Position numbers and translations under genes: made by a program
Source: NZ13-RE01 sp964612975
GTDB lineage: Bacteria > Dictyoglomota > Dictyoglomia > Dictyoglomales > Dictyoglomaceae
Direction of reading: 5' to 3'
NCBI GenBank assembly: GCA_964612975.1
Contig: CAZTGC010000008.1
Location: forward strand, 1-64,000
Length of the DNA stretch: 64,000 nucleotides
The notes under the pieces: generated by a model
The model's input: only the letters and a program-made list of their open reading frames with translations
Told to the model about the DNA's origin: nothing
Database searches by the model: none
In this document: positions 1 through 8,110 of the stretch, one piece after another
Position numbering within the stretch: the first letter of the stretch is position 1
Layout of the letters: the number at the start of each line of letters is the position of its first letter

Positions 1-46
1 ATGGTACTATCCTGGTAACGGGGTGGGAGAGTAGGTCATCGCCAGA
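1..46 (+). rRNA. rrf: 5S ribosomal RNA, 3' end only
   Basis: The first 46 or so bases match the conserved 3' third of bacterial 5S rRNA: a GGTACTA-type helix, then the GGGTGGGAGAGTAGGTC block and a CGCCAG end. The 5' part lies outside the window, so this is the end of an rRNA operon. The exact 3' end is uncertain by a few bases. A T-rich run follows at 56-66, but no clear hairpin precedes it. The 3' end of the convergent pgpH gene overlaps the last bases of this RNA gene. Confidence 0.85.
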
Positions 47-2057
47 AAGCCTCCTTTTTGTTTTTTGAAAACTTTACCTCCTGTGGGTAAGGTATTCGGG
101 GGTGTCTCATGCTTAAAAGAGTTTTTATAAAAATCTGAGAAATCTTCTCTAACTCTTCTAATGTCAGATTAGTATTTTCTAATTGACCATCAGTGATCTT
201 TTCATTTATTATTCTTCTAACAATTTTTTCTATTGTTTCAGAGGAGGGATTGTTTAAAGATCTTGTTGCAGCTTCAATGCTGTCTGCCAGCATAACTATT
301 GCTGCCTCTTTGGATTTAGGTTTTGGACCTAAATATCTAAAATCCCCTTCAGGAATTAAAGAGTTAGATATTTCTTTCTGTTTATAATAAAAATATGTGA
401 TAAGACTCGTTCCATGATGCTGTTCTATTATATCTATTATTGATTTAGGAAATTTATACTCATTTGCAATTTGTGCACCATCATTTGTGTGATTTTTAAT
501 TATAAGGGCACTTATATAGGGATTAAGAGAATTATGGGGATTAATTTGTCCAGGCATTAGATTTTCTATGAAATATTGAGGTCTTTTTATTTTACCAATA
601 TCATGATAAAGAGATGCAACTCTTACGAGATAGATATTAGCATTAGAGGCTTCTGCTGCTCTTTCTGCAATATTGCCCACAATTAAGCTATGATAGTAGG
701 TTCCAGGAGCTTCCAAAAATAGTTTATGTAGAAGAGGATAATTTGGATTAGAAAGTTCCAGTAGTCTTAATGGAGTTGCAATCCTAAAAATATTCTCTAA
801 AAAGGGCAAAATTCCAAGGGCTAAGATTGTAGATAAAAAGGGATTTATAAAAATCCCAAGAATTTCAGTAATTTCAATAATATGATCTCCTAAAAGGAAA
901 TTGAAAAGAATTATCAAAAGTAAGTTAGTGACAAATAAATAAAAAGCAGTCTTTATAAATTTTGATCTATCCTCAATTTCCCTTAGAAAATATGCAATAA
1001 CCAAAAAGTTAAAAATAGAGATTATAAGGAATAGAAAAGAATTATTAATTAAACCAAAGAGAATGGAAAGTTGGGAATTCATGAGGATAGAGTAGGGTAT
1101 ATTTAATATAGGTAGGGATAAGAAGAAAATTGAAGGTAAAGGAGATAAATAAGGAGAAATTATGGAAAAAATTTTAATCAGAAATAAACCTAAGGAAAAA
1201 AGTACTTGTGATAAAATGAAAATATTCAGTTCTGAATTTACATTAAGTTTAAAATAAAAAACTCTTTGGGAAATTTGAAATAAGATAACAAGACATATTA
1301 AGCTTATAAATCTTACGATATTGTTAAAAGAAGTAGTAAGACCAAGAGTATCTAATATCTTGTATTTTTCTTCATCAATTATTTCTCCCCTCTTTACTAT
1401 TATATCTCCCTTTGAGATAAGCTTTTCTACAGGTTTTATTGATTTTAATAGTTCTTGTTTTTTTAATTCTGTCTCCTTATCATCTATGTATATATTAGCT
1501 TCAATAAGGATATTTGAGAGTTCCTCAGATAGATAAGAAGGAAAGTTAAATTCCCTTTTTAAGAAACTTGCAAACTCATTTCTTCTTGCTTCTAAGTTAT
1601 CATTAGAGATACCCTTTGAATATATATCAGACAGCCAAACTTCAGCTCTAACTATAATGGTGTTTATCTTTAAAGGAGGAATAGAAGATAAATATTTTTG
1701 AGATTTTTCACTGATTCCATAGGAATTTTTTAATATTTCTTCTAATTTTCTTAATACATTTATAGTAATATTCTGATCAATTTTATAAACTGGTTTAAAT
1801 TGGGATAAAAGAAGATTTCTCAATCTATTTGTCTCTTCTTTATCGATATAAACAATGGATCTTGGGGCTTCAATATTTTTAGGAGAGATCGTACCTAAAC
1901 TTAATGGAGGAGTTACAAAAAAATCTATGCTAAAGATAATGCTATTTATTATAATAAAGATTAAAAGTGTTACGGATAAAATTTCTTTTTTTAGTCTTTC
2001 TTTAATTCTATATATTTTAGCTATTATTACTTTTTTGTTAAACTTATTTTTCTTCAT
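36..2057 (-). CDS. pgpH: 7TM-HD family phosphohydrolase, PgpH-like c-di-AMP phosphodiesterase
   Basis: A 673-residue membrane protein of the PgpH/YqfF family, which hydrolyses cyclic di-AMP at the cytoplasmic face in other bacteria. Visible order: one N-terminal membrane helix (about 27-48), an extracytoplasmic 7TMR-HDED-type region (about 50-245), a bundle of membrane helices (about 250-430), then a cytoplasmic HD domain. The HD domain shows YHSLIVGN near 455, the YHDIGK dyad near 485, an EQHHGT motif and an ADSIEAA segment, which are the expected metal and catalytic positions. It reads away from the tRNA-Gln gene and converges on the 5S gene, overlapping its 3' end; the Lys-rich tail is encoded by the complement of the T-run behind 5S. 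A c-di-AMP receptor (darA) at 7784 fits this role. No strong ribosome-binding site is visible. Confidence 0.88.
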   Translation of the reverse strand: MKKNKFNKKVIIAKIYRIKERLKKEILSVTLLIFIIINSIIFSIDFFVTPPLSLGTISPKNIEAPRSIVYIDKEETNRLRNLLLSQFKPVYKIDQNITINVLRKLEEILKNSYGISEKSQKYLSSIPPLKINTIIVRAEVWLSDIYSKGISNDNLEARRNEFASFLKREFNFPSYLSEELSNILIEANIYIDDKETELKKQELLKSIKPVEKLISKGDIIVKRGEIIDEEKYKILDTLGLTTSFNNIVRFISLICLVILFQISQRVFYFKLNVNSELNIFILSQVLFSLGLFLIKIFSIISPYLSPLPSIFFLSLPILNIPYSILMNSQLSILFGLINNSFLFLIISIFNFLVIAYFLREIEDRSKFIKTAFYLFVTNLLLIILFNFLLGDHIIEITEILGIFINPFLSTILALGILPFLENIFRIATPLRLLELSNPNYPLLHKLFLEAPGTYYHSLIVGNIAERAAEASNANIYLVRVASLYHDIGKIKRPQYFIENLMPGQINPHNSLNPYISALIIKNHTNDGAQIANEYKFPKSIIDIIEQHHGTSLITYFYYKQKEISNSLIPEGDFRYLGPKPKSKEAAIVMLADSIEAATRSLNNPSSETIEKIVRRIINEKITDGQLENTNLTLEELEKISQIFIKTLLSMRHPRIPYPQEVKFSKNKKEAFWR

Positions 2058-2079
2058 AGTAAGAATATTTTACCATTTA

Positions 2080-2108
2080 TTGACCAGTTTTTCACTATAA
2101 GCTATAAT
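2080..2108 (+). promoter_or_regulatory. Consensus promoter for tRNA-Gln/glmU
   Basis: TTGACC at 2080-2085 and a perfect TATAAT at 2103-2108 are separated by 17 bp. The predicted start falls about 5 bases before the mature tRNA. This is the best sigma-70-type match in the first 10 kb and probably drives the tRNA and the genes behind it, as no terminator lies between them. Confidence 0.8.
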
Positions 2109-2119
2109 TGAGTGTGGAC

Positions 2120-2195
2120 TGGGGAGTAGCCAAGCTGGTAAGGCAGCGGACTTTGGATCCGCCATTCGCTGGTTCGAATCCAGCCTCCCCAGCCA
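2120..2195 (+). tRNA. tRNA-Gln (anticodon TTG)
   Basis: A complete 76-nt cloverleaf. The acceptor stem pairs TGGGGAG with CTCCCCA. The D arm is GCC/GGC, the anticodon stem GCGGA/TCCGC, and the loop CTTTGGA gives anticodon TTG (Gln). The T arm is GCTGG/CCAGC with loop TTCGAAT. The 3' GCCA is encoded. The glmU start codon lies only 16 nt beyond the CCA end, so the two are probably one transcript. Confidence 0.97.
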
Positions 2196-2211
2196 ATTTT
2201 TCTAATGTTTT

Positions 2212-3180
2212 ATGAAGAACTGGATAGCAGCTATATTATCAGCAGGACAAGGGAAAAGAATGAAAACAGAGCGCCCCAAAGTTCTCCATCCTCTTTTGGA
2301 TCGCTCTATTATGTATTATTTAATAGATTTAGTGTCAGAAATTGTAGAAAGGTACTTTTTAGTGGTAAGTCCTACACTGTATAAGATTTTGTATGGGGAA
2401 TACAGAGACCATTTGATTATTCAAGAGAAGCCATTGGGAACTGGCGATGCAGTGAAACAGTTAATACCTTTTTTAAAAGAATTCGATGGAAATATTATAA
2501 TTTTACCTGGAGATGTTCCTTTGATTAAAAAGGAGACTTTAAAATTGTTGTGTGAAACTCACGAAGTAAATAATAATGCTTGTACTCTACTTACAACATT
2601 TATTGAAAATCCTCAAGGATATGGAAGGATAATAAGAGATTCTAATGGGAGAATTTTAAAAATTGTAGAAGATAAAGATGCGACTGAAGAGGAAAAAAAG
2701 ATTAAGGAAATCAATACTTCTATATATGTTTTTAAGTGGAAGAAACTAAAAAAAGTTTTACCTTATTTATCTAATAATAATGTTCAAAGGGAATTATACC
2801 TTACAGATACCATATCTTTGTTATTAAATAAAAGAGAAAAAATCGAGGTTTTGATAACAGATCCTTATGAGGTTATGGGGGTAAATAATCAAATAGAGTT
2901 AGCTAATCTTCAAGGGATTATTCAGGAAAAAATAAATAAAAAATGGATGGAAGAAGGGATTTCCTTTATATCCCCAAATTTAACTTTTATAGGGAAAGAT
3001 GTCATTTTAAATAAAGACGTAATTATTTATCCAAATACTATAATTTGGGGGAAGAGTTTTGTAGGAAAAGGGGTAAAAATTTCTTCTAATGTTATTATAG
3101 AAGATTATTATATTGGGGATAATATAGAGATTGGTGCTTTTTCTTTTATTTCTTCAAAATTAAAACTTAAAGGAGATTAA
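2212..3180 (+). CDS. glmU: UDP-GlcNAc pyrophosphorylase, short GlmU lacking the acetyltransferase end
   Basis: A 322-residue GlmU-type protein that should make UDP-GlcNAc from GlcNAc-1-phosphate and UTP for peptidoglycan and lipid A. The N-terminal nucleotidyltransferase signature LSAGQGKRM (residues 9-17), RPKVLHP (21-27) and GDVPL (100-104) are intact. After about residue 230 only a short left-handed beta-helix with a few hexapeptide repeats remains. Bifunctional GlmU is about 450 residues, and its acetyl-CoA and GlcN-1-P sites lie in the part missing here, so acetyltransferase activity is not expected. The start is fixed by the signature; it lies 16 nt after the tRNA with no Shine-Dalgarno sequence. 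The stop overlaps the ribosome-binding site of prs. Confidence 0.9.
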   Translation: MKNWIAAILSAGQGKRMKTERPKVLHPLLDRSIMYYLIDLVSEIVERYFLVVSPTLYKILYGEYRDHLIIQEKPLGTGDAVKQLIPFLKEFDGNIIILPGDVPLIKKETLKLLCETHEVNNNACTLLTTFIENPQGYGRIIRDSNGRILKIVEDKDATEEEKKIKEINTSIYVFKWKKLKKVLPYLSNNNVQRELYLTDTISLLLNKREKIEVLITDPYEVMGVNNQIELANLQGIIQEKINKKWMEEGISFISPNLTFIGKDVILNKDVIIYPNTIIWGKSFVGKGVKISSNVIIEDYYIGDNIEIGAFSFISSKLKLKGD

Positions 3181-3183
3181 GAA

Positions 3184-4125
3184 ATGACTCAAAAGGTTTT
3201 AGCTTTGTATAGTGGAACATCCAATCTTACGTTAGCAAAGGAAGTTGCTGAATATTTAGATGTGGAATTAGGAGAAATAGAAATAAGAAGATTTTCTGAT
3301 GGTGAGATTTATGCAAGAATTGTTAAAAGTGTTCGAGGCGCAGAAGTTTACGTTATCCAGTCCTTAAGTAATTCTGTAAATGAATATTTTATGGAATTAT
3401 TAATTATAATCGATGCCCTTAAAAGAGCATCTGCAGAAGCTGTTACTGCAGTTATTCCTTATTTTGCTTATGCTCGCCAGGATAGAAAAACAAAATCAAG
3501 GGAACCAATAACTGCAAAACTTGTAGCAAACTTGTTGACTGTTGCAGGAGCAAATAGAGTTGTAACTATGGATCTTCATGCAGGCCAAATTCAAGGTTTT
3601 TTTGATATTCCTTTAGATAACTTATCTGCATTACCTCTATTTACAAGGTACTTTCAAGATATGGATCTTAAAAATCCTGTGGTAATTTCCCCGGATATAG
3701 GTGGTGTTGCTCGAGCAAAAGCCTTGGCTAATAGATTACATACGCCATTAGCTATAATATATAAAAGAAGGCCTGCACCTGAGATGGCAGAGGTTGAGGA
3801 AATAATTGGAGATATAAAAAATAAAGATGTAATTATCTGTGATGATATTATAACTACTGGGAATACTTTATTTTCTGCAGCAAGACTTCTAAAAGAAAAA
3901 GGCGCACGGGATATATATTCTGCTGTTACTCATGGGATTCTTACAAATAATGCCCCAGAAAAGTTACAAAAATCTGAGCTTAAGGAATTAGTTGTTACAA
4001 ATACCCTTCCTATTGATGAATCTAAAATTGTTCCTAAACTTAAGATTCTATCTGTAGGAAGTTTATTAGGAGAGGCTATAAAAAGAATATCAAATAATGA
4101 TTCTTTAAGTTCATTATTTGATTAA
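3184..4125 (+). CDS. prs: Ribose-phosphate pyrophosphokinase (PRPP synthetase)
   Basis: A 313-residue class I PRPP synthetase that transfers pyrophosphate from ATP to ribose-5-phosphate, giving PRPP for nucleotide, His and Trp synthesis and for Upp further along the window. Key signatures are present: FSDGE near 37, ARQDRK near 97, MDLHAGQIQGFF (129-140) for divalent metal and nucleotide, and the PRPP loop DVIICDDIITTGNTL (215-229). Length is normal for the family. An AAAGGAG ribosome-binding site lies in the 3' end of glmU, 3 nt before the ATG, and glmU-prs is a common bacterial gene pair. Confidence 0.97.
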   Translation: MTQKVLALYSGTSNLTLAKEVAEYLDVELGEIEIRRFSDGEIYARIVKSVRGAEVYVIQSLSNSVNEYFMELLIIIDALKRASAEAVTAVIPYFAYARQDRKTKSREPITAKLVANLLTVAGANRVVTMDLHAGQIQGFFDIPLDNLSALPLFTRYFQDMDLKNPVVISPDIGGVARAKALANRLHTPLAIIYKRRPAPEMAEVEEIIGDIKNKDVIICDDIITTGNTLFSAARLLKEKGARDIYSAVTHGILTNNAPEKLQKSELKELVVTNTLPIDESKIVPKLKILSVGSLLGEAIKRISNNDSLSSLFD

Positions 4126-4147
4126 TAAGTAAAGGGAGGTTACTAAA

Positions 4148-4768
4148 ATGGAGATACTTGAGATAAAAGCATGTAGAAGAGAAGTTGGGAAGGGGTGGGC
4201 AAAAAAATATAGAAAAGAAGGGAAGATACCTGCTGTATTATATGGACATTATTTAGAAGAAAGTATACCTTTAGTTATAGATAGAAAAGAGTTCCAAAAG
4301 CTATTTAAAAAAGGGAAATATGAAATAGAGGCCTATATTCTTAAAATTAATATTGAAGATGGGGAAGAATCAAAAGTTGAAAATGCTCTTTTACAAGATT
4401 TTCAAATTGATCCATTAACTGATTCTATTATTCATGCTGACTTTCATGCGGTAAGAATGGACGAGATAGTAGACACTCATATACCAATATTATTAGTTGG
4501 TGATGCTATGGGGATTAAAAAAGGTGGGGTTCTTCAGCATGGTATTAGTGAGATCTATATAAGAGCTTTGCCTGTGGATATTCCAAATCATATAGAGGTT
4601 GACATTTCCAATTTAGATATTGGAGATTCAATATTGGTGAGAGATATAAAAGTCTCTGAGAAAGTAAAGATTTTAACACCCTTAAATGAAGTAGTTCTAT
4701 CAATTCTTGCTCCTCAAAGGGGTGAGATAGAAGCAGAAGCTACAGTTGAGGGTGAAATTACAACTTAA
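4148..4768 (+). CDS. rplY: 50S ribosomal protein L25, long TL5/CTC form
   Basis: A 206-residue ribosomal protein bL25 of the CTC/TL5 type, which binds 5S rRNA. The N-terminal L25 domain contains RREVGKGWAKKYRKEGKIPAVLYG (only its outline is given here: basic residues around 10-30 and the IPAVLYG turn) and the ADFHAV segment near 97. The C-terminal TL5 extension (about 105-206) includes DIPNHIEVDISNL. An AAAGGGAGG ribosome-binding site is placed well. In many bacteria this gene follows prs, as here. Confidence 0.93.
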   Translation: MEILEIKACRREVGKGWAKKYRKEGKIPAVLYGHYLEESIPLVIDRKEFQKLFKKGKYEIEAYILKINIEDGEESKVENALLQDFQIDPLTDSIIHADFHAVRMDEIVDTHIPILLVGDAMGIKKGGVLQHGISEIYIRALPVDIPNHIEVDISNLDIGDSILVRDIKVSEKVKILTPLNEVVLSILAPQRGEIEAEATVEGEITT

Positions 4769-4793
4769 AAATTTTAAACTTAGGAGGTAAAAA

Positions 4794-5630
4794 ATGATTA
4801 AGATTGTTACTGATAGTACTGCTGCTTTACCTGAAAATTTAGTTAAAAAATATAATGTAGTGGTGGTACCTCTTAAAGTAGTTTTTGAAGACGAAGTTTA
4901 TAGCGATGGTGTGGATATAAATCCTTCTCAATTTTTTGAAAAGATTAGAAAAACTAATATTTTTCCAAAAACATCTCAACCTTCTGTAGAAGATTTTTAT
5001 AATGTATATAAAGATTTAGAGAATGCAGATGCTATAATTTCAATACATATATCATCAAAGTTAAGTGGAACCATTGGTTCTGCAAATATCGCAAAATCTA
5101 TGCTCCCTTTTTCTGAAAAAATTTATATAATAGATTCCCTTGTAACAGAGTTTGCTTTGGGATATATGGTAATAGAAATTGGAAAAGCAATTGAAGAAGG
5201 GAAGAACTTAGATGAAATTTTTGATATAATAGAAAAAATGAAAAAAAATAATGAAGCATTGTTTACTGTAGATACCTTAGAATATCTTTATAAAGGTGGA
5301 AGAATTGGTGCAGCTCAGGCTTGGATGGGAAGTATTTTACAAATAAAGCCTATTTTAGAATTAAGAAATGGAGTTATAGAGCCTGTAGAGAGGGTGAGAA
5401 CAAAACAAAAAGTAAAAGATAGAATTTTAGAGATCTTGAAAGAAAGAATTGGAGATCTTCCTGTAAAAATTGCTATAGCGTACTCTGATAATGCAGAGGA
5501 ATTAAAGGATGTTGAAAAGGAAATTTATGAAAAGTTCAATGTTAAGGAATATTATCTTATTCCTTTTAGTTGTACAATTTTATCCCATATTGGACCAGGA
5601 TCATGGGGGATTATTTGTTATAGGATATAG
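4794..5630 (+). CDS. DegV family fatty-acid-binding protein
   Basis: A 278-residue DegV-family protein. Members bind a fatty acid and, where studied, supply it to fatty acid kinase FakA. Typical features: the N-terminal IVTDSTAALP, PKTSQPS near 58, ISSKLSGT near 84, and the C-terminal HIGPGSWGI that closes the ligand site. Length is usual for the family. TTAGGAGGT precedes the ATG. No fakA gene is visible here, so the specific partner is unknown. Confidence 0.92.
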   Translation: MIKIVTDSTAALPENLVKKYNVVVVPLKVVFEDEVYSDGVDINPSQFFEKIRKTNIFPKTSQPSVEDFYNVYKDLENADAIISIHISSKLSGTIGSANIAKSMLPFSEKIYIIDSLVTEFALGYMVIEIGKAIEEGKNLDEIFDIIEKMKKNNEALFTVDTLEYLYKGGRIGAAQAWMGSILQIKPILELRNGVIEPVERVRTKQKVKDRILEILKERIGDLPVKIAIAYSDNAEELKDVEKEIYEKFNVKEYYLIPFSCTILSHIGPGSWGIICYRI

Positions 5631-5645
5631 GAAAAGGATAGGAAT

Positions 5646-7160
5646 ATGAGGCAAGAAATTTTAGATGATCTGGATAAATTATTAGAAATTTTGCCTGAAG
5701 ATATTAGAAAAAGATTAGAAGAAGATGAAGATATAAAAGATCTTATTGAAGTAGTGATAGATTTAGGCAGAGAGATAGAAGCTCGTTTTTATAAAAAAAA
5801 CATAATTTTTTATGGAAGATATGCAGCAGAGGAAGATATTAATTATGTTCTTTCAAGGGTAGGAGAGTTTAGTGGAGATAAAAGAGCAGGAATTGAAAGA
5901 ACCCTTCACAGAATCTCTGCAATTGAAAATAGGCATGGGAGAGTTATTGGTCTAACATGTAGGGTTGGGAGAGCAGTTTTAGGTACTGTAGATATTATAA
6001 GGGATGTAATTGAAAAAGGTAAGAATATACTTCTTTTAGGAAAACCTGGAGTAGGGAAGACCACTTTGTTGAGGGAAACTGCAAGGGTTTTAGCAGATGA
6101 GCTTAACAAAAGAGTAATTATTATTGATACTTCTAATGAGATAGGAGGAGACGGAGATATACCTCACCCAGCTATTGGTAGAGCAAGAAGAATGCAGGTC
6201 CCAAACCCAACAAAACAGCATGATGTCATGATTGAAGCAGTGGAGAATCATATGCCTGAAGTCATAGTAATTGATGAAATTGGGACAGAATTGGAAGCAA
6301 AGGCAGCAAGAACTATTGCGGAGAGAGGAGTGCAGTTAATAGGGACAGCTCATGGAATAACTCTTCAAAACCTCCTTTTAAATCCAACTTTATCGGACTT
6401 AGTAGGGGGTATTCAGGTGGTAACTCTGAGTGATGAAGAGGCAAAGAGAAGAGGCACTCAAAAAACAGTCTTAGAGAGAAAATCTCCCCCAACCTTTGAT
6501 ATAGTTATTGAGATACAGGAGAGAGATAGATTGGCTATTCATCATGATGTAGCAAAGACTATAGATAATATGTTAAGGGGATATATTATTCCTCCTGAAA
6601 TTAGGATTAGAACTCCTGAGGGTAGAGTTGAAAAAATATTTGTTCCTTCTTCAACAATTCAAGAGGAAGAAAAAGATTCTTCATCTTCGCAAAAGAAACC
6701 TGACATTTTAAAAATTTTCCCTTATGGAATAAGTAGGAATAAATTAGAGAAAGCGATTAGAAGTTTAGGAGTTCCTGCATATGTCGTTAGAAATTTTGCC
6801 GATGCAAATTGTTTGCTACTTCTAAAAGCACATCAAAAAAGGGCAAAGGACTTAATAAATGAAGCAGAAAGAAAAAGTATGATTCTCTCTATATTGAGAA
6901 GTAATACTGTGACACAAATGGAGAGATTTTTAGCCGAACATTTTAAATTGGGAACTTTAAGAAGCAATGAAGAAGAAAAAGCATTAAGAGAAGCCCAAGA
7001 AGGAATAGAGTATGTATTAACCCATGAAGAACCCTATGAATTATCTCCTCAGCCAGCTTATTTAAGAAGATTACAACATCAATTGATTCAGGAATATGGC
7101 TTACGTTCTGAAAGTATAGGGAGTGAGCCAAACAGAAAGGTTAAGATATTTCCATATTAG
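5646..7160 (+). CDS. Ycf45/SpoIIIAA-like AAA ATPase with R3H domain
   Basis: A 504-residue protein of the Ycf45 type, related to the SpoIIIAA/secretion-ATPase fold and joined to a nucleic-acid-binding tail. The Walker A motif is GKPGVGKTT (132-140) and the Walker B is VIVIDEIG (206-213). The conserved GGDGDIPHPAIGRARRMQVP block follows the P-loop region (written here only by its ends, about 167-185). The last 70 residues carry an Arg-x3-His motif (RRLQH), as in R3H domains that bind single-stranded nucleic acid. The cellular role of this family is not known. It sits between degV and tmk and has a weak ribosome-binding site. Confidence 0.82.
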   Translation: MRQEILDDLDKLLEILPEDIRKRLEEDEDIKDLIEVVIDLGREIEARFYKKNIIFYGRYAAEEDINYVLSRVGEFSGDKRAGIERTLHRISAIENRHGRVIGLTCRVGRAVLGTVDIIRDVIEKGKNILLLGKPGVGKTTLLRETARVLADELNKRVIIIDTSNEIGGDGDIPHPAIGRARRMQVPNPTKQHDVMIEAVENHMPEVIVIDEIGTELEAKAARTIAERGVQLIGTAHGITLQNLLLNPTLSDLVGGIQVVTLSDEEAKRRGTQKTVLERKSPPTFDIVIEIQERDRLAIHHDVAKTIDNMLRGYIIPPEIRIRTPEGRVEKIFVPSSTIQEEEKDSSSSQKKPDILKIFPYGISRNKLEKAIRSLGVPAYVVRNFADANCLLLLKAHQKRAKDLINEAERKSMILSILRSNTVTQMERFLAEHFKLGTLRSNEEEKALREAQEGIEYVLTHEEPYELSPQPAYLRRLQHQLIQEYGLRSESIGSEPNRKVKIFPY

Positions 7161-7170
7161 GTATGAATAA

Positions 7171-7779
7171 ATGGAGAGTATTTTTATTACCTTTGAGGGA
7201 CTGGACGGCTGTGGAAAAACTACACAGGCTAAGCTTCTTAAGGATTTCTTGGAAAAAGAAAATTATAAGGTTTATTTAACAAGGGAGCCAGGAGGAACAA
7301 TTTTAGGTGAAAATATAAGAAATATTCTCTTGAATTTCAATATTAATATTCATCCTTGGGCTGAAGCCTTATTATATCTTTCTTCAAGAGCTGAGAATTC
7401 TTTAGTTATTAAAGAAAAACTTAAAGAAGAATATGTAGTAATTTGCGAGAGATATATAGATTCTACCATTGCATATCAAGGATATGGAAGAAATCTTCCT
7501 ATTAAAAAGTTAAAAGAGTTAAACGAGTTAGTGACCTTTGGATTAAAGCCTGATATTACTATACTTTTGGATATAGTGCCTGAAAAAATTTTTATAAGAA
7601 AGAAAATTCTTGATAGGATTGAAAAAGAAAGTTTAGATTTTTATTATAAAGTTAGGGAAGGATATTTGAAGATTGCAGAAGAAGAAAAAGAAAGAATCTT
7701 TGTTGTTTCTGGAGAACTTTTAGTAGAGGAGATTCATAGAGAAATTTTGAAAGTTATCTTAAAAAACTTAAGAAGGTGA
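7171..7779 (+). CDS. tmk: Thymidylate kinase
   Basis: A 202-residue dTMP kinase that converts dTMP to dTDP. The P-loop GLDGCGKTT is at 10-18, the REPGGT substrate motif at 38-43, and the YCERY-like ICERYIDSTIAYQG segment near 90-105 contains the DR(Y/H)-type motif. It starts the conserved tmk-darA-holB-ricT block known from Bacillus. With thyX, tdk and dut elsewhere in the window it completes dTTP precursor supply. Confidence 0.96.
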   Translation: MESIFITFEGLDGCGKTTQAKLLKDFLEKENYKVYLTREPGGTILGENIRNILLNFNINIHPWAEALLYLSSRAENSLVIKEKLKEEYVVICERYIDSTIAYQGYGRNLPIKKLKELNELVTFGLKPDITILLDIVPEKIFIRKKILDRIEKESLDFYYKVREGYLKIAEEEKERIFVVSGELLVEEIHREILKVILKNLRR

Positions 7780-7783
7780 GATT

Positions 7784-8110
7784 ATGAAATTAATTTTGGC
7801 AATTATTCAGGAGCAAGATTGGAAAAAAATAAGAGAAATTTTTGTGGAAAAAAATTTACCATTAACTTTTTTTAAGAGCAAAGGTGGATTTCTACAAGAA
7901 GCAAGTATCACTCTTCTTACAGTAGTAGAAGAAGAAAGATTGGAAGAGGTATTGACTGTCTTAAGAGAAAATTGCAAAGAAAGAGAGAAGATTATTATTC
8001 CTCCCCTTCCTTCGGTGGAGTTATTAAGGAGTGTTCCAATGCCTGTAAAGGTTAGGGTGGGAGGAGCAGTGGTTATTATTTTAGATGTATTTCATTTTGA
8101 AAAGATTTAG
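7784..8110 (+). CDS. darA: PII-like cyclic di-AMP receptor (DarA/PstA/YaaQ)
   Basis: A 108-residue protein of the DarA (YaaQ) family, trimeric PII-like proteins that bind c-di-AMP. The sequence follows the family pattern: KLILAIIQ at the N-terminus, an FFKSKGGFLQEAS segment near 29-42, and a C-terminal beta-hairpin ending RVGGAVVIILDV. Its place between tmk and holB is the same as in Bacillus, which strengthens the call. It is 4 nt after tmk and directly abuts holB. PgpH at 36-2057 would be the matching degrading enzyme. The downstream target of DarA is not known. Confidence 0.88.
   Translation: MKLILAIIQEQDWKKIREIFVEKNLPLTFFKSKGGFLQEASITLLTVVEEERLEEVLTVLRENCKEREKIIIPPLPSVELLRSVPMPVKVRVGGAVVIILDVFHFEKI

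Noticed and set aside
54..70. Intrinsic terminator directly behind 5S
   Set aside because: There is a T-rich run, but I could not draw a stable hairpin before it; only 4-bp pairings with large loops. It may still end transcription by another route.
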